A stretch of DNA of 64,000 nt from Martelella sp. HB161492 (GTDB lineage: Bacteria; Pseudomonadota; Alphaproteobacteria; Rhizobiales; Rhizobiaceae): the NCBI RefSeq assembly GCF_013184775.1, contig NZ_JAATVV010000001.1, positions 1 through 64,000 on the forward strand, in the 5' to 3' direction. Shown here one piece after another: positions 19,952 through 29,400 of this stretch. Position 1 is the first letter of the stretch. Every line of letters starts with the position of its first letter. The notes beneath the pieces are model-generated. The model was not told the DNA's origin and did no database searches. It was given only the letters and a program-made list of their open reading frames with translations. A program made the translations under genes and the position numbers.

Positions 19952-20896
19952 ATGCAAGACATCGTCAATAGCGTCCTGCCTCTCTTCATCCTCATTCTGA
20001 TTGGCTGGGCCATCGTCCGGATCAATTATTTCAAAGCCGATCATGCGGGCATGCTGACGAGTTTCGTCTTCAAGATCGCCCTGCCCATGCTTCTGATGCG
20101 CACCGTGGCGGAGGCCAATTTCAGCGATGCCAAGCCGCTGAAGATCTGGCTCTGTTATTTCGCGGCGATCGCCGTATCCTGGACGACTGCGGCAATCATC
20201 GCGCGCCGCTTCTTTGGCCGCGACCGGGCCTCGGGCGTCATTATCGGCCTGTCCGGCACCTTTGCCAATGCCGCCTTCATCGGCATTCCGCTGGTCAGCC
20301 ATGTTGTCGGCAATGAAGGGCTGATCGTCCTGTCGCTGGTGCTCGCCATCCACATGCCGGTGATGATGGTGACGGCGACCGTGCTGGTCGAACACGCCAA
20401 GAGCCGTGAAGGCGGTGCCGTCAGTGCCCCGCGGCAGATCGCCTATACCGTCGCCCATAATCTGGTGACGAGCCCGATCGTGGTCGGGCTGTTCTTTGGC
20501 GCCCTGATCCATCTGTTCAATATTCACCTGGGCGGCCCGGTGCTGACCGTGATCGACATGATCGCCAGCATGGCCGCGCCCGTGGCGCTGATCGCCATCG
20601 GCATGACGCTCACGCAGTACAAGGTTTCCGGCAATGTCGGGCTGTTCTCGGCCGTTACCTTCATCAAGCTGATGCTGGTTCCGGCGCTGGTCTATCTCTT
20701 TGCCGTGCTTCTCGGGCTGCCGCCAGCGGCAAAGGCCGCACTCGTGCTGACGGGCGCCACACCTGCGGGCGTCAACTCCTTCGTGCTCGCCAACCAGTTC
20801 GGCACCGGCAAGAATGTCGCGGCCTCAACCATCACACTGACCACCGCGCTCGGTGTCTTCACCGTCAGCTTCTGGGTGCTGATCCTGGGGCTCTGA
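19952..20896 (+). CDS. AEC family transporter
   Basis: Protein of 314 residues, strongly hydrophobic, with about ten membrane helices in two repeated halves as in the auxin efflux carrier family (PF03547). Conserved Asn/Pro motifs are visible (SGTFANAAFIGIPL near 105 and TGATPAGVNSFVLANQFG near 268). Bacterial members export or import organic acids such as malate or malonate; the substrate here cannot be read. It is convergent with cycM, 6 bases apart. Confidence 0.85.
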   Translation: MQDIVNSVLPLFILILIGWAIVRINYFKADHAGMLTSFVFKIALPMLLMRTVAEANFSDAKPLKIWLCYFAAIAVSWTTAAIIARRFFGRDRASGVIIGLSGTFANAAFIGIPLVSHVVGNEGLIVLSLVLAIHMPVMMVTATVLVEHAKSREGGAVSAPRQIAYTVAHNLVTSPIVVGLFFGALIHLFNIHLGGPVLTVIDMIASMAAPVALIAIGMTLTQYKVSGNVGLFSAVTFIKLMLVPALVYLFAVLLGLPPAAKAALVLTGATPAGVNSFVLANQFGTGKNVAASTITLTTALGVFTVSFWVLILGL

Positions 20897-20902
20897 AGCG
20901 CG

Positions 20903-21514
20903 CTACTCGCTCTTTGCCGGCGCCTCGGCCGCAGCCGGAGCCGGCCCTGCTGCGGTATCGGCAGGCGCCTGAACCTCGGGGAACGGCACTGGCGTATCCG
21001 AGGCTGTCTGCAGATAGGCCAGAAGATCCGCGCGATCCTTGTCACTGGAAAGCCCGGCAAAGCCCATCGCCGTGCCTGGCACGTCCTTGCGCGGCGCGGC
21101 AATGAAGGCGTTCAGATTCTCATAGGTCCAGTGTTTCTGCCCGCCCTCGGCGAATTCCTTCATCGCCGCCGAATAGGCAAAACCCTGATGACTGGCGACC
21201 GGCCGGTCGACGACGCCGTAAAGATTGGGTCCGACCTTGTTTGGTCCGCCGCTTTCGATCGAATGGCAGGCCTGGCATCGCTTGAAGATCTGCTGGCCCT
21301 GATCCGCACTGGCATTGGCCAGCAGCTCAGCCAGCGGCGTTGCCGCCGGGCTCTGGGCCTTCGGCGTTTGCATGCCTTCCGGAACGGCGATTGCAAAGCC
21401 TTCTTTTTCCGGCAGGCGCGGGTCGAAAATCGCCTCGGAAACGAAAGAAACCGACATGAGCACGAATAACGTGCCCAGTAGCGCCGCCAGCACCATGTTC
21501 AGGTTAAAATTCAT
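20903..21514 (-). CDS. cycM: Membrane-anchored cytochrome c (CycM-like)
   Basis: Protein of 203 residues. An uncleaved N-terminal helix (about 7-29) anchors a class I cytochrome c domain with haem motif CQACH (80-84) and axial Met150 in GTAMGF. A Pro/Ala-rich tail of about 25 residues follows. CycM-type proteins carry electrons from the bc1 complex to the aa3 oxidase in rhizobia. The start MNFNLN was chosen for the anchor helix. Confidence 0.85.
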   Translation of the reverse strand: MNFNLNMVLAALLGTLFVLMSVSFVSEAIFDPRLPEKEGFAIAVPEGMQTPKAQSPAATPLAELLANASADQGQQIFKRCQACHSIESGGPNKVGPNLYGVVDRPVASHQGFAYSAAMKEFAEGGQKHWTYENLNAFIAAPRKDVPGTAMGFAGLSSDKDRADLLAYLQTASDTPVPFPEVQAPADTAAGPAPAAAEAPAKSE

Positions 21515-21662
21515 CGCTGTCCCGCTCCCTTGCCCCCGGCCCCTCAACCGGTGTCCCTTGCAATCTTATAGAACCTATGTCTTTTGATGCAGCGATGCAA
21601 CGGCCATGGACAAGGAGTGCGTGAAGCACCCTGGCTCAGACCACAGAAACAAGAGACATTCC

Positions 21663-22424
21663 GTGAGCAGTAACCTTTCCGACGAAACCATCATTCTCAT
21701 CCCGGCCCGCATGGCCTCGACCCGGCTACCGAACAAGCCCCTGGCAGATATTGCCGGCAAGCCGATGATCGTGCAGGTGGCAGAACGCGCCCGCGAGGCC
21801 GGCATGGCCCGCGTGGTTGTGGCCGTTGACGATGAGCGCCTCTACAATGTCATTGCCGAAGCCGGCTTCGAAGTCATCATGACCGGCAAGCACCATCAGT
21901 CCGGATCAGATCGCATCTACGAGGCGCTGAAGAAAGTCGATCCGGAGGGCCGGGCCAAGACCGTGATCAATGTTCAGGGCGATCTGCCGACCATCGATCC
22001 GAACACGATCCGTGCCGTCCTGCGTCCGTTGGAAAATCCGGCCGTCGATATCGCCACGCTGACGGTTGAAATTACCGATGAATACGAAAAGACCGCCTCG
22101 CAGGTGGTCAAGGTTGTCGGTGCACCAATCGGCGCCTACCGCCTGCGTGCACTCTACTTTACCCGCGCCACGGCGCCCTGGGGTGACGGCCCGCTCTATC
22201 ATCACATCGGCCTTTACGCCTTCCGCCGTGCTGCTCTTGAACGCTACGTTTCCCTGCCGCGCTCCTTCCTTGAAGAACGTGAGAAGCTGGAACAGCTGCG
22301 GGCGCTGGAACATGGCATGCGCATCGATGTCGAGATCGTCAACACCGTCCCTCTCGGCGTCGACACGCCCGAGGATCTGGAAAAGGCGCGCGCCATTCTC
22401 GAGAACCGGAAACCATCGGAATGA
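21663..22424 (+). CDS. kdsB: 3-deoxy-manno-octulosonate cytidylyltransferase
   Basis: Protein of 253 residues from a GTG start at 21663; an in-frame ATG at 21606 would add 19 residues that do not resemble the family. The N-terminal [24 protein letters not shown] is the KdsB nucleotide-binding signature, and NVQGDLP (near 104) carries the metal-binding Asp. It activates Kdo with CTP for lipopolysaccharide inner core synthesis. Its stop overlaps the pheA start (ATGA). Confidence 0.93.
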   Translation: MSSNLSDETIILIPARMASTRLPNKPLADIAGKPMIVQVAERAREAGMARVVVAVDDERLYNVIAEAGFEVIMTGKHHQSGSDRIYEALKKVDPEGRAKTVINVQGDLPTIDPNTIRAVLRPLENPAVDIATLTVEITDEYEKTASQVVKVVGAPIGAYRLRALYFTRATAPWGDGPLYHHIGLYAFRRAALERYVSLPRSFLEEREKLEQLRALEHGMRIDVEIVNTVPLGVDTPEDLEKARAILENRKPSE

Positions 22425-23290
22425 TCACCAGAACCAATCGCATCTCATTTCAGGGTGAACATGGCGCCAATTCGGACATGGCCTGCCGTGATGTCTATCC
22501 CGATATGGAACCCTTGCCCTGCAAGACCTTCGAGGATGCCTTCCTCGCTGTTGAAAACGGCGATGCCGATCTGGCCATGATTCCGATCGAGAACACGCTG
22601 GCTGGCCGGGTCGCCGATATCCACTACCAGCTGCCCGATTCCCGGCTGTTCATCGTCGGCGAATATTTCATGCCGATCCGCTTTCAGCTGATGGCGCTGC
22701 CCGGTGTCCAGCTCGATGAGATCCGCACCGTCCACAGCCACATCCATGCGCTTGGCCAGTGCCGCAAGATCATCCGCCGCAACAAATGGAACCCAGTTGT
22801 TGCCGGAGACACCGCCGGTGCGGCCATGCTGGTGAAGGAACGGGGCGATCGCAGCATGGCTGCCCTTGCGCCCCGGCTGGCATCCGCGCTCTACGGTCTG
22901 GATATCCTCGCGGAAAATGTCGAGGATTCGGAAAACAACATCACCCGCTTCGTCGTCCTGTCCGACAAGGAAAAATGGGCTGCCGCCGGCCCGGACAAGA
23001 AGATCGTCACCACCTTCATCTTCAATGTCCGCAACATTCCGGCCGCGCTCTACAAGGCGCTCGGCGGCTTTGCCACCAATGGCATCAACATGACGAAGCT
23101 GGAAAGCTATCAGATCGGCGGCCGCTTCATCGCCACGCAGTTCTATGCCGATATCGAAGGCCATCCCGATGAGCCGGCTGTCGCGCGTGCGCTGGAGGAA
23201 TTGCGTTTCTTCTCCGAAAAGGTACGCATTCTGGGCGTCTATGAAGGCCATCCGATGCGACGCCAGCTCCAGGCAACGGGGGCAGCCTGA
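22421..23290 (+). CDS. pheA: Prephenate dehydratase
   Basis: Protein of 289 residues. The dehydratase domain (about 1-185) has [11 protein letters not shown], the [12 protein letters not shown] motif and the NNITRF catalytic motif near 172. The ACT domain (about 195-280) with [14 protein letters not shown] binds phenylalanine for feedback inhibition. It lacks a chorismate mutase domain, as usual in alphaproteobacteria. It is translationally coupled to kdsB. Confidence 0.93.
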   Translation: MITRTNRISFQGEHGANSDMACRDVYPDMEPLPCKTFEDAFLAVENGDADLAMIPIENTLAGRVADIHYQLPDSRLFIVGEYFMPIRFQLMALPGVQLDEIRTVHSHIHALGQCRKIIRRNKWNPVVAGDTAGAAMLVKERGDRSMAALAPRLASALYGLDILAENVEDSENNITRFVVLSDKEKWAAAGPDKKIVTTFIFNVRNIPAALYKALGGFATNGINMTKLESYQIGGRFIATQFYADIEGHPDEPAVARALEELRFFSEKVRILGVYEGHPMRRQLQATGAA

Positions 23291-23298
23291 AGCTGGCG

Positions 23299-23328
23299 CA
23301 GACCGCTCTTAATCGCGGGAGCGGTCTG
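23299..23328 (+). terminator. Hairpin after pheA
   Basis: A perfect 10-bp stem, cagaccgctc with gagcggtctg, around a 10-base loop, 9 bases after the pheA stop. There is no T-run, so it may protect the mRNA 3' end or act with the terminator at 23427. Confidence 0.5.
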
Positions 23329-23426
23329 AAGTGATGGTGGGTACGGTCACGCTCCGCAAACCGGCTTCTCCATGTTCGCCAACCCCGCCCGGATCTGACG
23401 CAAAGATTGCAGTAAATCATGACGAA

Positions 23427-23460
23427 AAATGTCCCGAACCTTGATCGTTTCGGGACATTT
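23427..23460. terminator. Bidirectional intrinsic terminator
   Basis: A perfect 12-bp stem, aaatgtcccgaa with ttcgggacattt, loop of 10 bases. It is followed by GTCTTTTATTTT on the plus strand and TTCGTC on the minus strand after a T-rich stem end, so it can end transcription of pheA and of the convergent VOC gene. Confidence 0.75.
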
Positions 23461-23499
23461 GTCTTTTATTTTCAGAAAGTTACTTCAAAATCACGGATT

Positions 23500-23871
23500 T
23501 CAGTCATCCGGCTGGCATACACGAATACGATGACCGTCCGGATCGGCAACGACAAATGTCGGACCGAAATCGCCCGTGTACAAAGGCTGGATAATGTCGA
23601 GCCCGTCGGCAACGGCCCGATCATAGGCGACAGAAACGCCATCGCCACCCAGCATGACGCCGATTTCCATCATGCCCGGTCCGCCTTCCGGGGAAGGCTT
23701 CACACCCGCCCTGGACCAGAGACCGAGCATCGGCATGCCGGGAGCGTTGATGGCAACGAAACCCGGCGAGAGCGCATTCGGCGCGACGCCGAGAAAGTGG
23801 GCGTAGAATTTCGCGCTGACCTGCGGATCATCGACATAGAGCACGATCAGATTGAGGGGCATTGTCGTCAT
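23500..23871 (-). CDS. VOC (glyoxalase/bleomycin-resistance fold) family protein
   Basis: Protein of 123 residues made of two beta-alpha-beta-beta-beta units, with LYVDDPQVSAKFYAHFLG at the start and FVVADPDGHRIRVC at the end, the standard VOC pattern. AAGGAG precedes the ATG. It is the second gene after a WYL-type regulator, a common pair in which the regulator controls the small enzyme. The substrate is unknown. Confidence 0.8.
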   Translation of the reverse strand: MTTMPLNLIVLYVDDPQVSAKFYAHFLGVAPNALSPGFVAINAPGMPMLGLWSRAGVKPSPEGGPGMMEIGVMLGGDGVSVAYDRAVADGLDIIQPLYTGDFGPTFVVADPDGHRIRVCQPDD

Positions 23872-23918
23872 TGGGGTTCTCCTTTTCTGGAATGCCCGAT
23901 GACTAGCGCGCTGCACTG

Positions 23919-24635
23919 TCAGTTTCTGTCAGCAGTCTCCGGCCGGACGCCGCTGGCGGCCATATTCGCCCGCCACTGCGCCAGAAGCACGGCGCGCCGC
24001 TTGCCGCAACGCTGGCCTGTTTCCTCGAGCGTGTCGATGCGGTCGGTCCTGAAATGGCGGAAGTCCTGCCGCAGTTCGCACCAGGCAACCACCACACGCA
24101 CACGCTCGAAATAGGCAAGACCAAAGGGCCATATGATGCGCTGGCTGGTTCTGCCGCTGTCGTCGCGATAGGTGATCTTGAGCTTTCTTTCCTGACGGAT
24201 TGCCGCGCGCAGCAAGGGAATATCGGCCGTTTCGGCCGGGATGTCGCGCGGGCCGACGATCAGCGCGGTCTGATCGAGCATATCGCCCATTTCATCGGGA
24301 AGGACGGCTGCGATCTTGGCCAGCGCCTGACTGGCAGCTGCGGCCAGCTTCACGTCCGAAACCTTCTCGACCCAGCGGGACCCCAGAACCAGCGCCTCGA
24401 TCTCCTCCGCCGTCAGCATGATCGGCGGCAGCAGAAAACCGGGACGCAGGACATAGCCGATCCCGGCCTCGCCCTCAATGGCGGCGCCCTGCGCCCTGAG
24501 ACTGGCGATGTCGCGATAAAGCGTGCGCAGGCTGACGCCGGTCTCGGCCGCGAGATCGCCACCTGAGACGGGAAAGCGATGACGCCTGAGCGCCTGCAGC
24601 AGGGACAGGAGACGTTCCGAACGAGAGCCGGCCAA
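23919..24635 (-). CDS. YafY-type HTH and WYL domain transcriptional regulator
   Basis: Protein of 238 residues from a TTG start that lies 3 bases after the nudC stop. The N-terminal winged helix (about 5-60) contains VSGGDLAAETGVSLRTLYRDI; the WYL domain (about 140-230) has IWPFGLAYFERVRVVVAWCELR. These proteins bind a small ligand or nucleic acid through WYL and regulate neighbouring genes, here most likely the VOC gene 47 bases downstream. Confidence 0.8.
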   Translation of the reverse strand: MAGSRSERLLSLLQALRRHRFPVSGGDLAAETGVSLRTLYRDIASLRAQGAAIEGEAGIGYVLRPGFLLPPIMLTAEEIEALVLGSRWVEKVSDVKLAAAASQALAKIAAVLPDEMGDMLDQTALIVGPRDIPAETADIPLLRAAIRQERKLKITYRDDSGRTSQRIIWPFGLAYFERVRVVVAWCELRQDFRHFRTDRIDTLEETGQRCGKRRAVLLAQWRANMAASGVRPETADRN

Positions 24636-24638
24636 GGA

Positions 24639-25595
24639 TCAGGCCGGCCAGTCGATGAAATCACGCATCAGCCGATAGGCAATCGCGCCTTCCGGCGGCG
24701 CATTGATGCCATCGGGATGGGTCCCGTCGAGAATGGCCTTCAGCTCGGCACGCGAAAACCAGCGGCAATCTTCAAGCTCGGATTCATCGCGGGTGATATC
24801 GAAGCTTTCCGCCTTGCCGAAACATCCCAGCATCAGCATATGCGGCATCGGCCAGGGCTGGGAGGCGTGATAGCGTACCGGCCCGACACGGATAGCCGAT
24901 TCCTCGAAGGTTTCGCGTCGAACGGCATCCTCCAGCGTTTCGCCGGGTTCCAGGAAACCGGCAAGACAGGAATAACGCCCCGGTTCAAAGCGCGGCGAGC
25001 GGCCGAGCAGCACCCGGTCGCGCGCCTCATCCACCACCAGCATGATCGCCACCGGATCGGTCCGCGGAAACATCATGTGGCCACAGGCCGTGCATTGCCG
25101 CCTGAAACCACCCGCTGCCCCTTCGCTCGGCGCACCGCAAACGCCGCAGAAGCGATGATTGCGGGTCCAGGCAGACAGGCTGCAGGCAAGCGCAAATGCA
25201 CCAAGCGTCGGCTCATCAAACAGACCCTCGGAATACATCGACCGCGCGCTCGTGGCCTTCAGATGCGCCGGTAGCGCCTCCGGATCGAGTTCGAGATCGA
25301 TGGAAATCAGCGGCGCGCCGGAAGGCTCGTGGCCAATCAGAACAGCGCTTGAACGATCCGGCGACAGGTCAACCAGTTCGTAGCGGGCGAAATAGGGATC
25401 GAGCACCTGGCGTTCATGCTTGATCACGACCTTGCCGCCGGCAAAGGCAAAGAAGCGCGCTTCAGGATCGGCGGCGGCCTTTTGAAGGGCGTCTTCCCCA
25501 CGATGCTCGGAATCGCGAATGATCCGGCAGCCGGCAAAGGCTGTCAGCGCACTCGCATCACGGTGCGGCCCATAATTTTCGAAAAGTGAGGTCAT
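24639..25595 (-). CDS. nudC: NADH pyrophosphatase / NAD-cap hydrolase NudC
   Basis: Protein of 318 residues. The zinc ribbon uses Cys pairs FCGVCG and CTACGH (about 148-170). The Nudix box GFLEPGETLEDAVRRETFEE (about 213-232) matches GX5EX7REUXEE, and SQPWPMPHMLM downstream is the NADH-specific motif. NudC hydrolyses NADH to NMNH and AMP and removes NAD caps from RNA. Its start overlaps the stop of the upstream HIT gene by 4 bases. Confidence 0.9.
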   Translation of the reverse strand: MTSLFENYGPHRDASALTAFAGCRIIRDSEHRGEDALQKAAADPEARFFAFAGGKVVIKHERQVLDPYFARYELVDLSPDRSSAVLIGHEPSGAPLISIDLELDPEALPAHLKATSARSMYSEGLFDEPTLGAFALACSLSAWTRNHRFCGVCGAPSEGAAGGFRRQCTACGHMMFPRTDPVAIMLVVDEARDRVLLGRSPRFEPGRYSCLAGFLEPGETLEDAVRRETFEESAIRVGPVRYHASQPWPMPHMLMLGCFGKAESFDITRDESELEDCRWFSRAELKAILDGTHPDGINAPPEGAIAYRLMRDFIDWPA

Positions 25596-26005
25596 TTGCT
25601 CGACAGAGCCTCCAGAAATTGTCGCGACAGCGCCTCCAGGTCTTCCGGCGTGCGCGCCTTGGCCTCGCCATGGCCCCAGATCGGACCCGGCCAGTTTGTG
25701 TCGCCCTCGAACCGGGCAACGATATGAACATGTAGCTGGCGGACGACATTGCCAATGGCGGCAACATTGATTTTTTCCGCACCGGTGATCTGCTTGAGCG
25801 CCACCGCCGCCTCGTTGACCTCAAAGGTCAGCATGGTCTGATCAAGCGGCGTCAGGTCAAAAACCTCCTCCATACCCTGGCGCTGTGGCACGGCAATCAG
25901 CCAGGGCCAGCGCGCATCACGCGACAGCCGGATCTGACAGAGCCCGAGACAGGCAACAAGAACGCTGTCTTCAGCGAGGCGCTCATTGATCGTGAACCGC
26001 TCCAT
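25592..26005 (-). CDS. HIT family protein
   Basis: Protein of 137 residues. The histidine triad is QLHVHIVARF near residue 96 (His-x-His-x), slightly degenerate compared with HxHxH. HIT proteins hydrolyse nucleotide-phosphoramidates or dinucleotides. It leads the minus-strand operon HIT-nudC-WYL-VOC, of which the first three overlap or nearly touch. An AAGGAG ribosome site precedes the ATG. Confidence 0.8.
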   Translation of the reverse strand: MERFTINERLAEDSVLVACLGLCQIRLSRDARWPWLIAVPQRQGMEEVFDLTPLDQTMLTFEVNEAAVALKQITGAEKINVAAIGNVVRQLHVHIVARFEGDTNWPGPIWGHGEAKARTPEDLEALSRQFLEALSSK

Positions 26006-26258
26006 GCCCCTTGTGCTCCTTCACACCCGTTTTTATTTTCGTTGGCCGCCCCCCCGAAAACGGCTGGCCGGCAGGAACCCTTTCCGCCTTGCCAAGGCTT
26101 TGGGACTGATTGAACCACCGCGACGGCACCCGATCAAGCAAATAGCGAGAAAGCGGCACCGAACGGCCAGCAATTTGCGAAAGCTCCGGCAACAGCCAGC
26201 CAATCCCAAAGATTTTTCCACTGAACGCTTGCATTCGCCTGGCAAATTGCCGATATGT

Positions 26259-26361
26259 GCCGCGGGAGGTTGGTGGTGGACGAGCCACTCGCCAACCGGG
26301 TCAGGTCCGGAAGGAAGCAGCCCTAACGAGCCCGGCACGGGTCACCGTGCCAGCCTCCCAC
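26259..26361 (+). ncRNA. ffs: Signal recognition particle RNA (4.5S, small bacterial type)
   Basis: The conserved SRP loop core GGTCAGGTCCGGAAGGAAGC lies at 26299-26318, followed by AGCCCTAACG. The outer arms GGGAGGTTGG (26264-26273) and CCAGCCTCCC (about 26350-26359) pair to close a hairpin of about 100 bases. A TTTT run follows at 26363. The RNA binds Ffh and targets membrane proteins to the translocon. Ends are estimated from the pairing. A promoter-like TTGCAT with GATATG 17 bases later lies at 26229-26257. The position just before dnaX is usual in rhizobia. Confidence 0.93.
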
Positions 26362-26528
26362 CTTTTCAAGCCGGGCGTTGAAACATGCATTTCCCTGTCG
26401 CAATTCACGCTCAGCTCTGCCAGACTGCATGTCGGGCCGGCCGATGCTGACACGCGCCTCGGGCCGCTAGACAGGCCGGCAACCGGCCTTCTGGCCTGGG
26501 AACAACAGGAATCTGGCGACGGTTGAGA

Positions 26529-28418
26529 ATGGGCGAAGACAACACCACAGACACGACCAGCACGAATTCTTCCGCCGGCGGATATCGCGTTCTTGCGCGT
26601 AAATACCGCCCGAAGGATTTCTCCGACCTGATGGTTGGCCAGGAACCGATGGTCAGAACCCTGACCAACGCTTTCGAGACCGGCCGCATTGCTCAGGCCT
26701 ATATGCTGACCGGCGTGCGCGGTGTGGGCAAGACCACGACAGCCCGCATTCTCGCCCGTGGCCTGAACTACAAGACCGCCACCATCGACCGTCCGACAAT
26801 CGAGCTTTCCGAGCTTGGCGAACATTGCCAGGCGATCATGGACGGCCGCCATGTCGATGTGATCGAGATGGACGCCGCCTCCCATACCGGCATCGATGAC
26901 ATCCGCGAGATCATTGATCAGGTGCGCTACCGGCCCAGCATTGCGCGCTACAAGGTCTATATCATCGACGAAGTGCACATGCTCTCGACCCAGGCCTTCA
27001 ACGGTCTTTTGAAGACGCTCGAAGAGCCGCCGGAACATGTGAAATTCATCTTTGCCACCACGGAAATCCGCAAGGTTCCGATTACCGTCCTGTCGCGCTG
27101 CCAGCGTTTCGACCTGCGCCGGATCCCGGCCGCCGATCTGGTGCGGCTTTACACCACGATCTGCGCCAAGGAAGGCGTGACCATCGAGGATGACGCCGTC
27201 GCCATGATTGCCCGCGCGGCGGAAGGTTCGGCGCGCGACGGCCTGTCGCTGCTCGACCAGGCCATTTCCCATGGTGGCGGACATGTGGCCGCAACGCAGG
27301 TCAGCAGCATGCTCGGCCTTGCCGACCGCGCGCGGATCGTCGATCTGTTCGGCCATATCGTCTCGGGCGATGTCACGGCAGCGCTGGCGGAATTCGAAGC
27401 ACAGTATGAGGCCGGCGCCAATCCGGTCATCGTGCTGACGGATCTCGCCGACTTCACCCATCTGGTGACGCGGCTGCGTTATGTGCCCGATGCCGGCTCG
27501 GATGTTTCGCTGAGCGAGGTCGAGCGTGAACGCGGCCTTGAATTTTCCGCCAAAGTGCCGGTATCGGCACTGTCGCGCATCTGGCAGATGCTGCTGAAAG
27601 GCATTCCCGAAACGGAAAACTCCGCCCGCCCCTATGGTGCAGCGGAAATGGTGCTGATCCGGCTTGCTCATGCCGCCCACCTGCCTGCACCGGAAGATGC
27701 CGCACGGCGCCTGCTGGCGCTTGAAAATGGTGAGGCCGGCGCGCCGGCGCGCCCGGGTGGCAGCGCGGCCGCTGCTTCTGCAGGCAGCGGCGCCACGTCC
27801 AGTGCCGTTTCATCGGCCAGAACGGATGCGCCAGCCCGGCCCTCGGCAACCGTGACCATGCTGCGCCCGGATCGCAATACCGTTGTCGTGCCGGAAATAG
27901 CGGTCAGGCCGGAGCCGGAACCGGTCGCCCCGCCGCCGCCGGCCGAGCCGGCGCGGAAATTCAACCTGCGCAATCTTGAGGATGTCTGCGACCTGTGCAG
28001 CAAGCACCGCTCGATCAAGCTTCGCGCGGAAATCCGCAATTTTGTTCATCTGGTGCGCATGGAACCGGGCCGGATCGAGGTCAATCTCGAAGATGGTGCT
28101 CCGCGCGCGCTGACCCAGGAGCTGGGCTCGAAGCTGAAGGAATGGACAGAGGAAAGCTGGTTCGTTTCCATCAGCAATGAGGAAGGCCAACCGACACTCG
28201 TGGCCGCTGAAGCTGCTGCCCGTGAGGCGCTGTTCCGCGATGCCCGGGCTGATCCCGATGTGATCGCCATTCTCAAGACTTATCCCGGCGCGGTGATCCG
28301 CGATGTGCGCATCCGTCCCGGCGAGGAAAGTGCTGAACTTGAAGAGGGCGCCCCGGATGCCGCTGTCAACGAAGACGGTGACGTGCTGCCCGGCGACGAT
28401 CTTGACGACGACAACTGA
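26529..28418 (+). CDS. dnaX: DNA polymerase III subunits gamma and tau
   Basis: Protein of 629 residues. The AAA+ clamp-loader module (about 18-260) has Walker A GVRGVGKTT (near 54), DEVHMLS for Walker B and SRC (near 182) as the arginine-finger motif. The four zinc cysteines of the E. coli protein are missing: the region reads ARGLNYKTATIDRP and only HC survives, a known alphaproteobacterial trait. A Pro/Ala-rich linker (about 395-470) leads to the tau-specific C-terminal domain. No obvious slippery A-run for a gamma frameshift was noticed. Confidence 0.95.
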   Translation: MGEDNTTDTTSTNSSAGGYRVLARKYRPKDFSDLMVGQEPMVRTLTNAFETGRIAQAYMLTGVRGVGKTTTARILARGLNYKTATIDRPTIELSELGEHCQAIMDGRHVDVIEMDAASHTGIDDIREIIDQVRYRPSIARYKVYIIDEVHMLSTQAFNGLLKTLEEPPEHVKFIFATTEIRKVPITVLSRCQRFDLRRIPAADLVRLYTTICAKEGVTIEDDAVAMIARAAEGSARDGLSLLDQAISHGGGHVAATQVSSMLGLADRARIVDLFGHIVSGDVTAALAEFEAQYEAGANPVIVLTDLADFTHLVTRLRYVPDAGSDVSLSEVERERGLEFSAKVPVSALSRIWQMLLKGIPETENSARPYGAAEMVLIRLAHAAHLPAPEDAARRLLALENGEAGAPARPGGSAAAASAGSGATSSAVSSARTDAPARPSATVTMLRPDRNTVVVPEIAVRPEPEPVAPPPPAEPARKFNLRNLEDVCDLCSKHRSIKLRAEIRNFVHLVRMEPGRIEVNLEDGAPRALTQELGSKLKEWTEESWFVSISNEEGQPTLVAAEAAAREALFRDARADPDVIAILKTYPGAVIRDVRIRPGEESAELEEGAPDAAVNEDGDVLPGDDLDDDN

Positions 28419-28448
28419 CAACAGAGCGAAACGAAGCAGGAGATTTTC

Positions 28449-28772
28449 ATGCGCGATCTCATGGGCATGATGGGCAAGATGAAGGAAATGCAGGCCAAGA
28501 TGGAGCAGCTGCAAAGCGACATCGCGGCGCTTGAGGTTGACGGCGTTTCCGGCGGTGGCCTTGTCAACGTCAAGATGACCGCCAAGGGCGAACTCATCTC
28601 CATCAAGATCGACCCCTCGCTTCTTTCCGAAAGCGAAGGCGAAATCCTCGAGGACCTGATCGTTGCCGCCCACCGCGACGCCAAGGATCGTGCCGAGGAA
28701 GCCGCACAGGAGATGACCAAGGAACTGACCGCCGGTCTGCCGATCCCTCCCGGCATGAAGCTTCCTTTCTGA
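28449..28772 (+). CDS. ybaB: YbaB/EbfC family nucleoid-associated protein
   Basis: Protein of 107 residues with the N-terminal amphipathic helix [16 protein letters not shown] and the [20 protein letters not shown] strand pair typical of YbaB. It binds DNA as a dimer. It follows dnaX by 30 bases with a GGAG site. In most genomes recR comes next, but here three unrelated genes intervene. Confidence 0.93.
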   Translation: MRDLMGMMGKMKEMQAKMEQLQSDIAALEVDGVSGGGLVNVKMTAKGELISIKIDPSLLSESEGEILEDLIVAAHRDAKDRAEEAAQEMTKELTAGLPIPPGMKLPF

Positions 28773-28782
28773 GGCTGAAGCG

Positions 28783-29394
28783 ATGACACTCGCAGCGCTC
28801 GCCCTTTTCGCCATCACCCTCATGGTTGCCGCCGGTTCGCCGGGGCCGAGCGTCGCGGCGCTTGTTGCCCGGGTTCTCACCCGTGGTGCGAGAGACGTGC
28901 TGCCTTTTCTGGCCGCCATGTGGCTGGGCGAAGCACTGTGGCTGACACTGGCCGTCTTCGGCCTGGTGGCCATTGCCGAGCGTTTCCATGATATCTTCGT
29001 CGTGATCAAATGGGCCGGCGTCGCTTATCTGGCCTATCTGGCATGGAAGATGTGGGTGAGCGACCCTCAGCCCCACGGCGAGGATCTGCCGCAGGCAACC
29101 TCACCGGTCAAGATGTTCCTGACCGGGATGAGCGTGACGCTCGGCAATCCGAAGATCATGATGTTCTATGTCGCGCTGCTGCCGACCATCATCGATCTCA
29201 ACCGCGTCAGTGTGCTGGGCTGGGCGGAGCTGACGCTGACCCTGCTGCTGGTGCTCGCCAGTGTCGACCTGACCTGGGTCTTCATGGCGTCGCGGGCACG
29301 GCGCCTGTTGAAAAGCCGGCGCGCCATGAAGATCGCCAATCGCGCCAGCGCCGGCGCCATCGCCGGTGCGGCGGTGGCGATTGCCAGCCGCTGA
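28783..29394 (+). CDS. LysE family amino acid exporter
   Basis: Protein of 203 residues with about six membrane helices and the RhtB/LysE N-terminal signature AAGSPGPSVAALVARVL (about 17-33). Members export amino acids or homoserine derivatives. It starts 10 bases after ybaB with no clear promoter between, so it may ride on the dnaX transcript. It is convergent with the MarR gene, 6 bases apart. Confidence 0.8.
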   Translation: MTLAALALFAITLMVAAGSPGPSVAALVARVLTRGARDVLPFLAAMWLGEALWLTLAVFGLVAIAERFHDIFVVIKWAGVAYLAYLAWKMWVSDPQPHGEDLPQATSPVKMFLTGMSVTLGNPKIMMFYVALLPTIIDLNRVSVLGWAELTLTLLLVLASVDLTWVFMASRARRLLKSRRAMKIANRASAGAIAGAAVAIASR

Positions 29395-29400
29395 CGGCTG

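Noticed and set aside
23419-24114. Plus-strand frame beginning inside the terminator after pheA
   Set aside because: It starts in the stem of an intrinsic terminator and continues as the complement of the VOC and WYL genes.
26301-27680. Frame of 459 codons opposite dnaX that also overlaps the SRP RNA
   Set aside because: Complement of dnaX; it also reads through a structural RNA, so it cannot be a gene.
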